A DNA stretch of 39,693 nucleotides from Clostridiales bacterium UBA1728. GTDB lineage: Bacteria > Bacillota > Clostridia > Oscillospirales > Oscillospiraceae. Position numbers and translations under genes: made by a program. Positions 14,875-23,340 of the stretch are shown here, piece after piece (the first letter of the stretch is position 1; every line of letters starts with the position of its first letter). A model generated the notes under the pieces. It saw nothing but the letters and a program-made list of their open reading frames with translations. It made no database searches and was not told the origin of the DNA. The stretch spans positions 6,624 through 46,316 of the forward strand of contig DCIK01000034.1 in NCBI GenBank assembly GCA_002315975.1, given 5' to 3'.

Positions 14875-15710
14875 GGGAGAACCTCCTTCCGAAGCCTGCG
14901 CAGCCCCCGGGCCTTGAGCAGATTGATGCCGGCGTGTACCGCAGCGGTGGTGAGGGCGCTGCGCTCCTGCCGGTAGTGCTTGTCGTAGAATATGGTCATG
15001 GCATCGTAGAAGGCGGCGGTCTGCCTCTCGCTTCTGCCGCTTCTGCCGTGGTGGTGGAGGACGGTTCCCTCGGCGCAGTAGAGCACCCGGTAGCCCGCCT
15101 TATGAACCCGCAGGCAGAGGTCCATGTCCTCGCCGTACATGAAATAGCTCTCGTCAAAGCCGCCCAGCGCCTCGAAGAGCGAGCGGCGCAAGAGCATAAA
15201 GGAGCCGGACACGCACTCAGCCTCGTGGCTCTCGTTGCGGTCCAGCCAGCTCAGGTGATAGCCGCCGCAGACGCGGTTGCGGGGAAAGAGCTTCTCCAGC
15301 CCTAAAAAATAGCAGAGGGCACGCTCCGGCGTGGGAAAGCCCCGGAGAGCGCCGCCCTCAAAGCTTCCGTCGGGCAGGAGGATTTTCACACCCACCAGCC
15401 CCGCCTTCTCCTCCCGGAGCAGGCAGTCGGCGGCGGCCTCCACCGCGTGGGGCCCGCACTCGCTGTCGGGGTTGAGAAACAATAGCAGCTCGCCCGTGGC
15501 CTTCCCGGCAGCCAGATTGCAGCCGTTGCCGAAGCCCCTGTTCTCGATGCTTTCCCATAGGTCTGCCTCGGTGATGGGAGAGGGCTGGGGGGAGTTGTCC
15601 ATGACGATGCTTTCAAATTCGTATTTCCCGCAGGCGGCGGGGAGGGAGGCCAGAGCGCGGCGCACATAGTCGTCGGCTTTGTGGTTTACGATGAGTACGG
15701 AGATTTTCAA
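14871..15710 (-). CDS. GT2 family glycosyltransferase (rhamnosyltransferase-like)
   Basis: 279 aa. The GT-A fold starts with ISVLIVNHKADDYVRRAL. The metal-binding acidic motif is in LLFLNPDSE, the acceptor-site GSFMLLRR and GGFDESYFMYGEDMDLCLR motifs follow, and a basic tail ends it. This is the WbbL/rhamnosyltransferase-like branch of GT2, which adds sugars to polyprenyl-linked intermediates on the cytoplasmic face. The start codon is TTG at 15710, overlapping the preceding gene's stop (TTGA), which implies coupled and possibly reduced translation. The sugar donor cannot be told from sequence. Confidence 0.9.
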   Translation of the reverse strand: MKISVLIVNHKADDYVRRALASLPAACGKYEFESIVMDNSPQPSPITEADLWESIENRGFGNGCNLAAGKATGELLLFLNPDSECGPHAVEAAADCLLREEKAGLVGVKILLPDGSFEGGALRGFPTPERALCYFLGLEKLFPRNRVCGGYHLSWLDRNESHEAECVSGSFMLLRRSLFEALGGFDESYFMYGEDMDLCLRVHKAGYRVLYCAEGTVLHHHGRSGRSERQTAAFYDAMTIFYDKHYRQERSALTTAAVHAGINLLKARGLRRLRKEVLP

Positions 15711-17083
15711 GCCTTGTTTTCCTCTTTCGTGTCTACGCCCTCCGTCTTTTCCGTGAGGAAGACGGTACGGACAGTCAGCAGCAGCAGCGTAATATCCAGC
15801 GAAAAGGTGTATTCCTCAATATACATCAGATCCATCAGCAGCTTGTCCCGGGGGGAGCTGTCATAGTTGCCGTAGACCTGCGCCATGCCGGTGATGCCCG
15901 CCTTGACCTTCAGACGGTAGCGGAACTCCGGCAGGGTTTTTTCGTATTCCGCCGCAATGGAGGGGCACTCGGGTCGGGGGCCCACCAGCGACATATCGCC
16001 CCGGAGCACATTCCAGAGCTGGGGCAGCTCGTCCAGCCGGGTCTTGCGGAGGATGCGGCCCACCCGGGTGATACGGGGATCGTCCTTCTCTGCCAGACGC
16101 TGGCCGTATTTCTCCGCGTCCGTCACCATGGTGCGGAGCTTCACGATGCGAAAGATTTTGCCGTCCTTGGTCAGACGCTCCTGCCGGAAGAACACGGGGC
16201 CTCTGTCCTCAAGCCTGATGGCCAGCGCCGCCAGCAGCAGAAAGGGCGAGCTCAGAACCAGACCCAGAGCCGAGAGGGTAAAATCCATGATTCGCTTGAT
16301 GAAGAGATCGGAGGCGGTGATGCGGTGGGAGTCGGTGCGCAGCAGGGGGCGATCCACAATATGCAGCCGCTTGGAGGCGTGGAGGATCACATCCTGAATG
16401 TCGGGCACAACAAAGTAGAAAAGGTTGTGGCGGAAGCACTCGGTGCTGATCCACTCCCGCAGGGAGCGGTCATCGCTGTCTAAGAGTACCGCGTGGCAGT
16501 TGTGCAGCGCCACGAACATCTCCTCCCGGGAGGCAGTGTCCGGCAGCTCCATGCAGATGTGGTAGCGCTCCCAGTAGTGGGAGAGCTTTTTCTTCAGCTG
16601 ACGGCGCCGCTCGTCACTGCCGACGAGCAGCAGCTCCAGAGGGCGGAAGAGATAGAAGAACAGCCGCGTACAGAGAAAGCACCAGACCACCACAATGCCG
16701 ATCTGGCAGAGGGTCATCAGCAGCAGGTATTTGGGGTTAATGATCCGGTAGCTCAGCAGACACAGGGGAAAATAGCTGGCGAAGTTGCCCAGCAGCAGGG
16801 CTATGGACTGGGAGATGACGGTGTCCAGCGCCCGGACATCGCCGATGTCGCGGCCCTTCAGCGCCTTGGTACAGATAAAGAGCAGCCCCCAGTAAAAGAG
16901 CGAGAGGGCATAGTAGCCCCGGAAATAGATGGGCACGGGCATGGAAGCATTATAAAAGCGGTTCCAGGTGAGAATGAGCAGAGCTGTCTGCAAAGTCAGC
17001 TCCACATAGAGCATCAGCCGCTGCACCGCATCGCAGAGATGGGAGCGGTTCAGGGCTATGCCCCGGAGAGAAAACTTCTTCAT
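15707..17083 (-). CDS. Polyprenyl-phosphate sugar phosphotransferase (initiating EPS/capsule transferase)
   Basis: 458 aa. Four N-terminal TM helices (about 25-145) and a Rossmann-like CoA-binding-type domain precede the C-terminal catalytic domain (about 265-455) of the bacterial sugar transferase family. Hallmarks are KRIMDFTLSALGLVLSSPFL, RLTKDGKIFRIVKLRTM, DELPQLWNVLRGDMSLVGPRPE and KAGITGMAQVYG. It transfers a sugar-1-phosphate from a UDP-sugar to undecaprenyl phosphate, the first step of polysaccharide assembly (WbaP/CpsE type). First gene of a four-gene operon. GGAG lies about 11 bp before the ATG. The divergent galE could supply UDP-galactose, so a WbaP-like galactose specificity is plausible but inferred. 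Confidence 0.94.
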   Translation of the reverse strand: MKKFSLRGIALNRSHLCDAVQRLMLYVELTLQTALLILTWNRFYNASMPVPIYFRGYYALSLFYWGLLFICTKALKGRDIGDVRALDTVISQSIALLLGNFASYFPLCLLSYRIINPKYLLLMTLCQIGIVVVWCFLCTRLFFYLFRPLELLLVGSDERRRQLKKKLSHYWERYHICMELPDTASREEMFVALHNCHAVLLDSDDRSLREWISTECFRHNLFYFVVPDIQDVILHASKRLHIVDRPLLRTDSHRITASDLFIKRIMDFTLSALGLVLSSPFLLLAALAIRLEDRGPVFFRQERLTKDGKIFRIVKLRTMVTDAEKYGQRLAEKDDPRITRVGRILRKTRLDELPQLWNVLRGDMSLVGPRPECPSIAAEYEKTLPEFRYRLKVKAGITGMAQVYGNYDSSPRDKLLMDLMYIEEYTFSLDITLLLLTVRTVFLTEKTEGVDTKEENKA

Positions 17084-17140
17084 TTCGAAACAATCTCCGT
17101 CGAAAAGCGTAGATGAGCTATAGTATTACCATTTTATCAG

Positions 17141-17169
17141 AGTATAGCACGGCTTTTCGCATTTGTCCA
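17141..17169 (-). promoter_or_regulatory. Promoter of the polysaccharide operon
   Basis: Minus strand TGGACA (17164-17169), 17-bp spacer, TATACT (17141-17146) with an extended -10 TG. Divergent from the galE promoter, with about 20 bp between the two core elements. Confidence 0.82.
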
Positions 17170-17187
17170 TGTTTCTGCTTTTTTTAC

Positions 17188-17216
17188 TATACTTTTTCCT
17201 CCGACGGTGCTATACT
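17188..17216 (+). promoter_or_regulatory. galE promoter (extended -10)
   Basis: TGCTATACT: TATACT at 17211-17216 with TG at 17208-17209. No good -35 is present at 17 bp; a second TATACT occurs at 17188-17193 with TTGTCC 19 bp upstream of it. Tandem start sites are possible. Confidence 0.65.
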
Positions 17217-17244
17217 GGGGAAAAAATCTCAGGGAGGCAGAATT

Positions 17245-18252
17245 ATGTCCGTTTTGCTCACCGGCGGTGCCGGCTATATCGGCAGCCATACCGCCGTCTC
17301 CATGATCGAGGCGGGAGAAAAGGTCGTTGTGGCCGACAATCTCTCCAATGCCAGCTACGAGTCTCTTCGCCGGGTGCAGGAGCTCACCGGTGCCGAAATC
17401 CCCTTCTACCAGCTCGACCTTCGGGACGAAAGGGCCATGAACGGGATGTTTGAGCGGGAGAACATCGAGTCGGTGATCCACTTCGCGGGGCTCAAGGCCG
17501 TGGGCGAGAGCGTGGAAAAGCCCCTGCTCTATTACCGCAACAATCTGGACTCCACCCTCACGCTGCTGGAGGTTATGGAGCGCTACGGGGTGCGCAATAT
17601 CGTCTTCTCCTCCTCCGCCACCGTGTATCTGGACGGCAACGCCCCCTTCTCCGAAAACTCGCCTCTGGGCTGCGCCTGTCCCTACGGCTGGACCAAGTTC
17701 ATGATCGAGCAGATTCTCCGGGACGCTGCCGCCACCGGCAAGCTTTCTGCGGTGCTGCTGCGCTACTTTAACCCCGTGGGCGCTCACCCCTCCGGTCGCA
17801 TCGGCGAGGACCCCAGCGGCGTGCCCGCCAATCTGATGCCCTACATCTCCCAGACCGCCTCCGGCAAGCGGGAGAAGCTCACGGTCTTCGGCAACGACTA
17901 TCCCACCCGGGACGGCACCGGCGAGCGGGACTATCTGCACGTCTGCGATCTCGCCGAGGGTCATGTGGCGGCACTGCGCTACTGCCGGGAGCATCCGGGC
18001 GCGGAGGTTTTCAATCTGGGCCGCGGGCAGGGCGTGACCGTGCTGGAGCTCATCGAGGCCTGGAACCGGGCCAACGCCATGACCATTCCCTATGTCATCG
18101 GTTCCCGCCGGGACGGCGATATTGCCGTCAGCTATGCCATCGCCGACAAGGCCAAAGCCCTGCTGGGCTGGGAGGCCAGACGCAGCGTGGAGGATATGTG
18201 CCGCGATGCCTGGAACTGGCAGAAGCAGAACCCCAACGGATATGAGCTGTAA
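17245..18252 (+). CDS. galE: UDP-glucose 4-epimerase
   Basis: 335 aa, normal for GalE. The N-terminal NAD-binding motif is TGGAGYIGSH (6-15). The catalytic Ser-Tyr-Lys set is visible: SSSATVY (122-128), Y147 and K151 in YGWTK. GERDYLHVCDLAEGH is a GalE hallmark. It interconverts UDP-glucose and UDP-galactose, feeding surface polysaccharide synthesis or galactose use. The start at 17245 follows GGGAGG by 9 bp and begins directly with the Rossmann strand; the frame is open further upstream but crosses the promoter. Monocistronic and divergent from the sugar-transferase operon. Confidence 0.96.
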   Translation: MSVLLTGGAGYIGSHTAVSMIEAGEKVVVADNLSNASYESLRRVQELTGAEIPFYQLDLRDERAMNGMFERENIESVIHFAGLKAVGESVEKPLLYYRNNLDSTLTLLEVMERYGVRNIVFSSSATVYLDGNAPFSENSPLGCACPYGWTKFMIEQILRDAAATGKLSAVLLRYFNPVGAHPSGRIGEDPSGVPANLMPYISQTASGKREKLTVFGNDYPTRDGTGERDYLHVCDLAEGHVAALRYCREHPGAEVFNLGRGQGVTVLELIEAWNRANAMTIPYVIGSRRDGDIAVSYAIADKAKALLGWEARRSVEDMCRDAWNWQKQNPNGYEL

Positions 18253-18256
18253 GAAT

Positions 18257-18303
18257 ATGAAACCCCTTCGGAGCCTCAGGCGACTCCGGAGGGGTTTCAT
18301 TTA
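18257..18303 (+). terminator. galE terminator
   Basis: A 17-bp stem (ATGAAACCCCTTCGGAG with its complement, one G-U pair) and a 10-nt loop, followed by TTTATAA. It starts 5 bp after the stop codon. Confidence 0.8.
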
Positions 18304-18304
18304 T

Positions 18305-18415
18305 AAGGCTTCCCCTCTGGGGAAGCTGTCGAGCGTAGCGAGACTGAAGAGGAAAACGGCGAGACCTCTTCTGCCTTTGCGGAGACACCTTTCCAAAAGG
18401 GGAAGGCAAAGGGAG
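18305..18415. repeat. Partial copy of the GAGGGAG/GTCGAGCG repeat family
   Basis: It contains CTTCCCCTCTGGGGAAG followed by CTGTCGAGCGTAGCGAGACTGA, which differs by one base from the segment in the repeat at 4991-5319. A CCTTTCCAAAAGGGGAAGG hairpin follows. It separates galE from the convergent flavoprotein gene; no gene was seen. Confidence 0.6.
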
Positions 18416-18420
18416 CGCTA

Positions 18421-19983
18421 CTATATGTTGCGGATTTCTAATTGTTCCAGCACCCGTTCCGCCTGCCGGATGCCGTCCACGGCGGCGGAGAGGATGCCGC
18501 CGGCGTAGCCTGCGCCCTCGCCGGTGGGGTAGAGACCCCGGATGCTGCTCTCGCCCAGCTCATCCCGGACAATACGCACCGGGGAGGAGGAGCGGGCCTC
18601 GATGCCCGTGAGCACCGCGTCACCCATGGCGAAGCCTTTGATTTTCCTGTCGAAGAGCGGAAAAGCGGAGCGCAGGGAGCTGCTGACGAACTCCGGCAGA
18701 CAGTCCCGCAGATCGCACCAGCGGACACCTAAGGGATAGGTGGGCTTCACACTGCCGCCCTTTTCCGAGGGACGGCAGAGCAGAAAATCCTCCACCAGCT
18801 GCGCGGGAGCCCGGTAGCTGCCGCCGCCCAGACGATAGGCGGCCTCCTCCCAGCGGCGCTGGAACTCGATGCCCGCCAGAGGGGAGTCACCCTCGAAATC
18901 CTCGGGCTGCACATTCACCAGCAGGGCGGAGTTGGCGTTGCGTCCGTCCCGGGCAAAGGGGCTCATGCCGTTCACGCAGAGCCGCCTCGGCTCACTGGAG
19001 GCAGCGGCCACCTCGCCGCCGGGACACATACAGAAGCTGTAGACATCCCGACCTGTGGGCAGGTGCACCGCTAACTTATAGTCGGCGGCACCGAGAGCGG
19101 GGTGCGCTGCAAAGGCTCCGTACTGGCTCTCGTTGATGAGACTCTGAGGGTGCTCGCAGCGTACGCCGATGGAAAAGGGCTTGCGGATGAGCCTTGCACC
19201 CCGGGCATAGAGCGTTTCAAAGAGGGCGCGGGCGGAGTGGCCCGTGGCGAGAATCAGACGCTCACAGGGGATTTCCTCCCTGTCCGTGACCACGGCGCAG
19301 AGCCGCCCGTCCCGAACCACAATGTCCCGCAGCGCTGTGCGGAAGCGCACTTCACCGCCGCAGCGAATGATCTCCTGCCGCAGTCCCGCCACGGCCTGAG
19401 GCAGCCGGTCGGTGCCGATGTGGGGCTTGGCCTCCCAGAGTATCTCCTCCGGGGCACCGGCGGCCACTAAGTCAAAGAGCACCTGTTTTCCCCGCACATC
19501 GTGGGTGCCGGAGTTCAGCTTTCCGTCGGAAAAGGCACCTGCGCCGCCCTCACCGAACTGGATGTTGCTGTCCGGGTCCAGCTGCCCCGTGAGGGCGAAG
19601 TGCCGCACGGCCTTCTGCCGCTCCTCCACGCAGTCGCCCTGCTCCAGAAGAATCGGTTCCGCCCCGGCGCGGGCAAGGGTCAGCGCAGCGAAGAGACCCG
19701 CAGGGCCCGCGCCCACCACGATGGGACGCAGAGCGGGCTTCCGGCGCAGCATATGCACCCGGGGCGGCGTGTAGGGCACATAGGCGCTGTATTTCTCCTC
19801 GCCCCGGCGGAGAGCCACCGCGGCGCTGGCCACGAAGTGTACCCGATCCTTATGGCGGGCATCCACGCCCTTGCGCAGAAGGCTTACGGATTCAATATCT
19901 TTTTCGCTGATGCGGAGCTTTTTCGCCACGGCGTGCTGCAGGCTCTCGTCCAGCCCCCATTGAATTTCCTTTACTTCAATCAT
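18421..19983 (-). CDS. FAD-dependent oxidoreductase (COG2509-type)
   Basis: 520 aa. A small N-terminal domain (1-90) precedes the FAD-binding Rossmann motif PIVVGAGPAGLFAALTLARAG, and a GEGGAGAFSDGKLNS segment typical of COG2509 'uncharacterised FAD-dependent dehydrogenases' follows. The C-terminal GEGAGYAGGILSAAVDGI closes the FAD site. Substrate and electron partner are unknown for the family. The start at 19983 has AAGGAG 8 bp upstream and overlaps the preceding gene's stop by 8 bp, so the two flavoproteins are co-translated. Confidence 0.88.
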   Translation of the reverse strand: MIEVKEIQWGLDESLQHAVAKKLRISEKDIESVSLLRKGVDARHKDRVHFVASAAVALRRGEEKYSAYVPYTPPRVHMLRRKPALRPIVVGAGPAGLFAALTLARAGAEPILLEQGDCVEERQKAVRHFALTGQLDPDSNIQFGEGGAGAFSDGKLNSGTHDVRGKQVLFDLVAAGAPEEILWEAKPHIGTDRLPQAVAGLRQEIIRCGGEVRFRTALRDIVVRDGRLCAVVTDREEIPCERLILATGHSARALFETLYARGARLIRKPFSIGVRCEHPQSLINESQYGAFAAHPALGAADYKLAVHLPTGRDVYSFCMCPGGEVAAASSEPRRLCVNGMSPFARDGRNANSALLVNVQPEDFEGDSPLAGIEFQRRWEEAAYRLGGGSYRAPAQLVEDFLLCRPSEKGGSVKPTYPLGVRWCDLRDCLPEFVSSSLRSAFPLFDRKIKGFAMGDAVLTGIEARSSSPVRIVRDELGESSIRGLYPTGEGAGYAGGILSAAVDGIRQAERVLEQLEIRNI

Positions 19984-21109
19984 TTGCGGCGCTCCTTCCG
20001 GCGGTGAGACCCGAGGCAAAGGCCCAGTGGAGGTTATAGCCCCCGCATTTGCCGTCTATATCCAGCGCCTCGCCGATGCAGTAGAGCCCCTGACGGAGGC
20101 GGCTCTCCAGAGTGGCGCTGTCAAATTCGTCCACTGCTGCCCCGCCCCGCGTCACCTGGGCGTTGGCAGCGTCGGCGGTATCCTCCACACGCAGACGCAG
20201 CGCGGTGACGGCGGCATAAAGGGCGGCGCTGTCCTCGCTCCCGGCATTGCGGAGGATGGCTTCGCCGATGCGGCGGTGGAACACGCCCGTAAACATCTCG
20301 CTGCCCCTGCCTTTGCGCTCGGCGAGCATAGCCTGAATCTGCGCCTCGTCCCAGTCGGGCAGGAGGTTTACGGAGAGCACATCACCCTTCCTCGCCAGCC
20401 GGGAGAGGTTCAAAATCACAATGCCGCTGACCCCGTAGTCCCGGAAGAGAATTTCACCGCTCTCAGCGTAAATGCGCCTGCCATCCCGCAGAAGCGTCAC
20501 CCGACAGCGGCAGCGGAGACCGCTGAGCCCCCGGATGGGCGCGGTATCGGTTTTCAGCGGGCAGAGGATGGGGGAGAAGGGCACCATGCGGTGTCCGGCC
20601 TCCTTCAGAAGTGCCGTACCGCCGCCGCCGGCAACGATCACCCGGTCGCACTCGGCCTCCTGTCCCTCGGTGAAGCGCAGCACCCACCTGCCCCGGCGCT
20701 GTCCCAGAGAGCGCAGCTCCATGGAGCATTGCTCCTCCACGCCCAGCGCCTGACAGCGCAGCCGCAGCACGTCCAGCACCGAGCTGGCGGTGTCGGACAG
20801 GGGATAGCAGCGACCCTCCCCGTCCTTGACGGTGTAGAGCCCCAGAGAGCGGAAAAAATCCAGCAGCGCGGCGTTGTCCCAGCGGGAGAGTACGCTTTCC
20901 ACAAAGTCGGGACGGTTGTAGTCCTCCGGCGTGACGGGATCGTGGCTCAGGTTGCAGCGGCCGTTGCCGGTTTTGAGGAGCTTCTTGCCCACCCGGTTGC
21001 TGCGCTCGTAGACGGTGACCTGCGCCCCCACCTCTGCCGCCGCAATGGCCGCGCAGAGCCCCCCGGCTCCGCCGCCGATGACGGCCACGCTTCTTCTGCC
21101 CTTGCCCAT
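19976..21109 (-). CDS. HI0933/YhiN-family flavoprotein
   Basis: 377 aa. The N-terminal dinucleotide motif VAVIGGGAGGLCAAIAAAE is followed by GKKLLKTGNGRCNLSH, the HI0933-family signature. The C-terminal KCGGYNLHWAFASG closes the FAD site. The fold is known for HI0933-like proteins but the reaction is not established. The start at 21109 follows GGAGG by 5 bp and fits the family start; an in-frame start 48 bp upstream has no ribosome site. First gene of a two-gene operon with the COG2509 protein, transcribed from an extended -10 promoter. Confidence 0.88.
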   Translation of the reverse strand: MGKGRRSVAVIGGGAGGLCAAIAAAEVGAQVTVYERSNRVGKKLLKTGNGRCNLSHDPVTPEDYNRPDFVESVLSRWDNAALLDFFRSLGLYTVKDGEGRCYPLSDTASSVLDVLRLRCQALGVEEQCSMELRSLGQRRGRWVLRFTEGQEAECDRVIVAGGGGTALLKEAGHRMVPFSPILCPLKTDTAPIRGLSGLRCRCRVTLLRDGRRIYAESGEILFRDYGVSGIVILNLSRLARKGDVLSVNLLPDWDEAQIQAMLAERKGRGSEMFTGVFHRRIGEAILRNAGSEDSAALYAAVTALRLRVEDTADAANAQVTRGGAAVDEFDSATLESRLRQGLYCIGEALDIDGKCGGYNLHWAFASGLTAGRSAAND

Positions 21110-21139
21110 GTCTGCCTCCGAAAAGTCGTAGTTTTTGCC

Positions 21140-21148
21140 ATTGTAGCA
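21140..21148 (-). promoter_or_regulatory. Extended -10 promoter of the flavoprotein operon
   Basis: Minus strand TGCTACAAT (TACAAT at 21140-21145, TG at 21147-21148). The -35 region (TGGAAC at 17 bp) is weak. Confidence 0.55.
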
Positions 21149-21187
21149 CGAGTGCAAAAAAAGTTCCAGTAATTTTGAGAAAAAGGC

Positions 21188-21215
21188 TTGACATTTTCGG
21201 AAATCTGTTTATAAT
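21188..21215 (+). promoter_or_regulatory. tRNA-Gln promoter
   Basis: TTGACA (21188-21193), 16-bp spacer, TATAAT (21210-21215), 13 bp ahead of the tRNA. Confidence 0.9.
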
Positions 21216-21228
21216 AGCTTTTGCACTT

Positions 21229-21302
21229 AGCGGGATTGTGTAAAGGTAGCACAGCGGACTCTGACTCCGTATGTGAGGGTTCGAATCCTTCTCCCGCTGC
21301 CA
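21229..21302 (+). tRNA. tRNA-Gln (CTG)
   Basis: Complete cloverleaf: acceptor AGCGGGA/TCCCGCT, discriminator G, anticodon stem GCGGA/TCCGT around the loop CTCTGAC, anticodon CTG at 21261-21263, encoded CCA. A single-gene unit with its own promoter and terminator. No second copy of its 3' end was found in the window, so there is no evidence for an integrated island here. Confidence 0.95.
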
Positions 21303-21303
21303 G

Positions 21304-21337
21304 AAACCCGAAGTCCTTGGACTTCGGGTTTTTCTTT
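21304..21337 (+). terminator. tRNA-Gln terminator
   Basis: A 13-bp stem (21304-21316 with 21319-21331) followed by TTTTTCTTTTT. Confidence 0.88.
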
Positions 21338-21370
21338 TTGTACTGTCATTTATCAAGGCACCTGCCCCTT

Positions 21371-21413
21371 GACAGTTTCACCCTGACACAAAATGTGTCA
21401 GGGTGAAACTGTC
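21371..21413. terminator. 20-bp perfect hairpin after the hydrolase-like gene
   Basis: GACAGTTTCACCCTGACACA at 21371-21390 pairs perfectly with 21394-21413, leaving a 3-nt AAA loop. Neither side has a T-tract, so it is not a standard intrinsic terminator. It lies 22 bp beyond the stop codon of the minus-strand gene, so it may terminate or stabilise that mRNA. Confidence 0.5.
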
Positions 21414-21435
21414 TCTGTGATATACTGCTATACAG

Positions 21436-23340
21436 TCAGATTCTGGCGACGCTGGAATTATTCGTCAGGGGAGCAGGGGCTTCTGCTGTCTTCTCGGCCT
21501 TTTTGACCTTTTCGGGAGAGGCTTCTTTCTGCTTTTTCAGCTTATTATTCTGAATCTGCAGGTTTTTGCAGAATGCTTTTTCGCCGGCCCGGTCAAAGAA
21601 GCCCACCAGGTCTTCGGAGGTGCAGCCCTTTATGAAGGCTTTGATTTCATCGCTTTTCTCCAGAGCCTTTGTCAGCTTTTCAAAGTTTGCGCTTATTTTG
21701 TCCGGATTGGGGGATCGGGAGGCGATTTCAAAAAGAATCATTTTGCTGATGCATTCGCCCGCCGCCACTCTGTCGGCATCGGTCAGTTTGCCCTTGGTGG
21801 CGAGAGAAGCCAGATTCATTCGGCCCTCCAGCGCAGATTCGCCGGCTTTTCTCAGCGCGGATCCCTCCTTCAGCGCGACAATACGATCCATACAGGAACC
21901 CATATCCCGGTTGATGATCGCCATCCGTTTTTCCATCGGGGTGGGATGCGCTTCGAACCACTTTTCCGTGGCGGTTTGCATGGTCTGCCTGCGCTTGCTC
22001 TGTGCGCGGGAGGGCTTGCCGAGAGCGGTGCTCATGATAGACTCCAGCTGCTTTGGACTTTTGATCTTCACCAGCGTAGCACTTTCATCCATAACATATA
22101 CGCCATCCTCCAGATCGTTGATGCCGGAGCCTCTGTACAGCTCTCCGTTTCCGGCGAAGGTAAAACCGACCTTGCTCAGATTACCCTCCTGGGTATTGTC
22201 CACGGAAGCCAGATGCAGGGTGTGACTGGTGGGACAGAGAATGACCCGGTTTGCACCGATTACGGTCTGCGGGGAAAAGAACAGGTTGTGCTTTACATCC
22301 TCATTGGTGTTGATGGAATAAAAGACTGTGGACCGAACATTCTGCCTGAATTTTGTGTTGGCTCTCTCTGCGGTACCCAGCTTATCGGTAACGCTGTCCT
22401 CCGTCAGGTTCAACTCCTTATGCTCCCGCATATTGCCGGTGCCGGGAACGGGATCCAGCTGGATCAGATCATATTTGACAAGCTCCTCATATTCCGGATG
22501 CTCCTTTTGAACCCAGGCCTGAATCATCTGCATGGCCTCGCCGATGGCAACGCCGCCGCGGCTGTGCCCTTTGAGAAGAAGGTTGATGGGCTTCGGCTTC
22601 TCCGCACCGCTCTTGAAGGCCTGAAAGCGTTCCGTCAGATATTCCTGGGCAAATTCAAGGGTGTTATGACGCAGCGCATCCATGGATCGGGTCTTGTCGC
22701 TGCTGTCGAAGGAACCGGGGCCGGGAAGCGAATACCTGACCTTTCCATCGACAACCTTTTTTCGGATAAATTTCTCCTCCTGGCCGTTCCGGACGATCCG
22801 CTTGCCATAAAGCTTGTCCATCAGCGCACGGATTTTGGCTTTGTCGGCTCCCGCGGGATAGCCCTCTCCCACTTCCCCCGGGTCCAGAATCGTGTTCTTG
22901 TCATTCTGCACGGCGTTCCCGATGAAGGAGGATTTTCCCGGAGCGTGGTGATGCATTTTACGGAATTCATTGAAGCCGGAACCGGCAATGGATACCTCAA
23001 ACACATACTCGCCTTTACCGGCCAGCTTCGAGCCCAGACTGCCATGAAGAGAAGTGGTGCGCGTTTTCCTGTCACTGGAGGTCCGAACGCGGTCGGCCTT
23101 CCTGTATGCGTACTGCTCGGAGTCGGCGGTATGGCCTTCTGAGGCTTCGATAGCTCTGCGGATGCCGGTCAGGTTGACTTTTTTATCCATTCCCTGTTCC
23201 GGATTGCGCAGCTCCTCAAGGTCTCTTTGCCTGTGGACATACTCTGTTCTGATTCCGGAAGCCTGGCGCTCAAGCTCTTCGTCAAGGGCCTGACCTACCT
23301 CTTCGCGGGTCATGGACGGCGTTTTGTTATCGTTTCCCAT
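21436..23340 (-). CDS. Unrecognised protein with alpha/beta-hydrolase (lipase-like) core
   Basis: 634 aa, not recognised as a named family. A nucleophile-elbow motif GHSRGG (258-263, Ser260) follows the hydrophobic strand PINLLLK. An aspartate sits in DLIQLDPVPG (D296) and histidines in CPTSHTLH (H373, H376). This Ser-Asp-His order fits an alpha/beta-hydrolase. VSIAGSGF (116-123) could be the oxyanion-hole strand and loop. The first 110 residues are charged and helical, and residues 450-634 form a helical Lys/Glu-rich tail. No signal peptide or TM segment is seen. GC content is visibly lower than in the neighbours, suggesting transfer. AAGGAG lies 10 bp before the ATG; own promoter. A phospholipase-like or effector-like role is inference. 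Confidence 0.75.
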   Translation of the reverse strand: MGNDNKTPSMTREEVGQALDEELERQASGIRTEYVHRQRDLEELRNPEQGMDKKVNLTGIRRAIEASEGHTADSEQYAYRKADRVRTSSDRKTRTTSLHGSLGSKLAGKGEYVFEVSIAGSGFNEFRKMHHHAPGKSSFIGNAVQNDKNTILDPGEVGEGYPAGADKAKIRALMDKLYGKRIVRNGQEEKFIRKKVVDGKVRYSLPGPGSFDSSDKTRSMDALRHNTLEFAQEYLTERFQAFKSGAEKPKPINLLLKGHSRGGVAIGEAMQMIQAWVQKEHPEYEELVKYDLIQLDPVPGTGNMREHKELNLTEDSVTDKLGTAERANTKFRQNVRSTVFYSINTNEDVKHNLFFSPQTVIGANRVILCPTSHTLHLASVDNTQEGNLSKVGFTFAGNGELYRGSGINDLEDGVYVMDESATLVKIKSPKQLESIMSTALGKPSRAQSKRRQTMQTATEKWFEAHPTPMEKRMAIINRDMGSCMDRIVALKEGSALRKAGESALEGRMNLASLATKGKLTDADRVAAGECISKMILFEIASRSPNPDKISANFEKLTKALEKSDEIKAFIKGCTSEDLVGFFDRAGEKAFCKNLQIQNNKLKKQKEASPEKVKKAEKTAEAPAPLTNNSSVARI

